From Solirubrobacterales bacterium (GTDB lineage: Bacteria > Actinomycetota > Thermoleophilia > Solirubrobacterales > 70-9), in NCBI GenBank assembly GCA_025450585.1, contig JANWHD010000010.1, forward strand, positions 1 to 51,013: a stretch of 51,013 bases of DNA. Reading direction: 5' to 3'. Shown here one piece after another: positions 50,450 through 51,013 of the stretch (position 1 is its first letter; each line of letters opens with the position of its first letter). The position numbers and the translations under genes were made by a program. Under the pieces are notes generated by a model. That model was not told the origin of the DNA, searched no databases, and saw only the letters and a program-made list of their open reading frames with translations.

Positions 50450-51013
50450 ATGACCTCAGGCACGATCTCCTACCCCGCGCGCCAGCGGTCGCTCTCGCGG
50501 CCGCGCTTCGGCGCGCTGCTGAGGCAGCGGCCCGAGCTCCTCGGTCTCCTCGGCGTGGCAGCCGCCCTCAATCTCTGGGGGCTGACCATCAACGGCTGGG
50601 CCAACACGTACTACAGCGCCGCAGTGCGCTCGATGAGCACGAGCTGGCACGACTTCCTGTTCGCGTCGCTGGACAAGTCCGGCCTGATGACGGTGGACAA
50701 GCCGCCGCTGGCGCTCTGGGTTCAGGCCCTGTCGGCGCGCATCTTCGGCTTTCACCCTCTCAGCATCCTCGTGCCTCAGGCGCTGATGGGAGTCGTCGCG
50801 GTCGGCCTGTTGTACGACCTGACGCGGCGGCGGTTCGGCCGTCCGGCCGGGTTCGTCGCCGGCCTGGCGTTCGCGACGACGCCGGTGATCGTGGCGGTGT
50901 CCAGACACAACAACCCCGACGAGCTGATCGTGCTCTGCTCGGTGGCCGCGATCTGGTTCGCGCTACGCGCGCTCGAGACCGGCCGTACCAAGTGGCTCGT
51001 ATTCAGCGGCGTC
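50450..51013 (+). CDS. family-39-type membrane glycosyltransferase (partial, runs off the window)
   Basis: The first 188 residues of a polytopic glycosyltransferase of the ArnT/PMT (GT39) group, which moves a sugar from a lipid-phosphate donor on the outer face of the membrane. TM1 is LLGLLGVAAALNLWGLTING, followed by the acidic-loop region ANTYYSAAVRSMSTSWHDFL and DKSGLMTVDKPPLALWVQAL, whose DKPP motif is typical. HNNPDELIVLC is in the next loop. The frame is open to the last base, so the C-terminus is outside the window. The ATG at 50450 follows the small ORF by 4 nt. With the decaprenyl-phosphoribose synthase at 34643, it suggests polyprenyl-linked envelope sugars, but acceptor and donor are unknown. 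Confidence 0.88.
   Translation, partial: MTSGTISYPARQRSLSRPRFGALLRQRPELLGLLGVAAALNLWGLTINGWANTYYSAAVRSMSTSWHDFLFASLDKSGLMTVDKPPLALWVQALSARIFGFHPLSILVPQALMGVVAVGLLYDLTRRRFGRPAGFVAGLAFATTPVIVAVSRHNNPDELIVLCSVAAIWFALRALETGRTKWLVFSGV

Overview
The window is a high-G+C (about 70% by eye) bacterial chromosome segment. Abundant GTG/TTG starts, short ATGA-type overlaps, -10-like TAnnnT boxes only 6-10 bases before starts that lack a Shine-Dalgarno, a fused E2-E1 2-oxoglutarate dehydrogenase and a decaprenyl-phosphate phosphoribosyltransferase point to an actinobacterium. The tandem secreted proteins that begin with an (R)LTYANVMS motif suggest class Thermoleophilia (Solirubrobacterales-like). That placement is inference; there is no rRNA gene here to test it.

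Layout. 131-5536: 3' end of the complex I operon (nuoK-L-M-N). 5569-8670: a GST-like gene, a convergent VOC protein and an acyl-CoA ligase. 8671-10970: an auxin-efflux-type transporter whose 5' end abuts two palindromic elements and whose 3' tail is duplicated around an XRE + nucleotidyltransferase pair. 11015-14790: nitrilase, VOC protein, a tandem ThyX-like protein and a membrane protein. 14791-17755: CBS protein, zinc-ribbon protein, pilin-like protein and a PhD/VapC toxin-antitoxin pair. 17765-21842: flippase-like membrane protein, sulfotransferase, RibD-type reductase, acyl-CoA dehydrogenase. 21904-24361: three paralogous exported repeat proteins. 24488-29769: aminoglycoside-phosphotransferase-like protein, histidine kinase + response regulator, DEAD-box helicase, quinone oxidoreductase. 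29898-33167: PfkB kinase, citrate synthase, two small unknowns. 33174-34604: an A+T-richer Fic gene. 34643-39526: UbiA-type prenyltransferase, alkyl-DHAP-synthase-like oxidase and a two-domain fatty acyl-CoA reductase. 39553-43560: the E2-E1 fusion. 43652-46576: a large exported beta-helix-like protein. 46659-50173: DUF3817-like membrane protein and aconitase. 50338-51013: a 35-aa peptide and the start of a family-39-type glycosyltransferase.

Metabolic theme: citrate synthase, aconitase and 2-oxoglutarate dehydrogenase lie within 20 kb, with complex I at the left edge and fatty-acid genes (acyl-CoA ligase, acyl-CoA dehydrogenase, phosphotransferase) scattered between. The acyl-CoA reductase followed by an AGPS-like oxidase is the enzyme pair expected for ether-lipid synthesis.

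The most unusual content is a set of long, often perfect, palindromic elements, about one per 4 kb. They fall into at least four families, called A-D here. In A, B and D a conserved interior is flanked by long arms that differ between copies yet are exactly self-complementary within each copy. In C the conserved part is an asymmetric internal loop. In B the inner stem shows compensatory base-pair changes. Most sit between convergent or tandem genes and probably also act as terminators. Four others lie inside reading frames (nuoM, the AGPS-like gene, the E2-E1 linker and the DUF3817-like gene), where they add protein tails or linkers, much as Rickettsia palindromic elements do.
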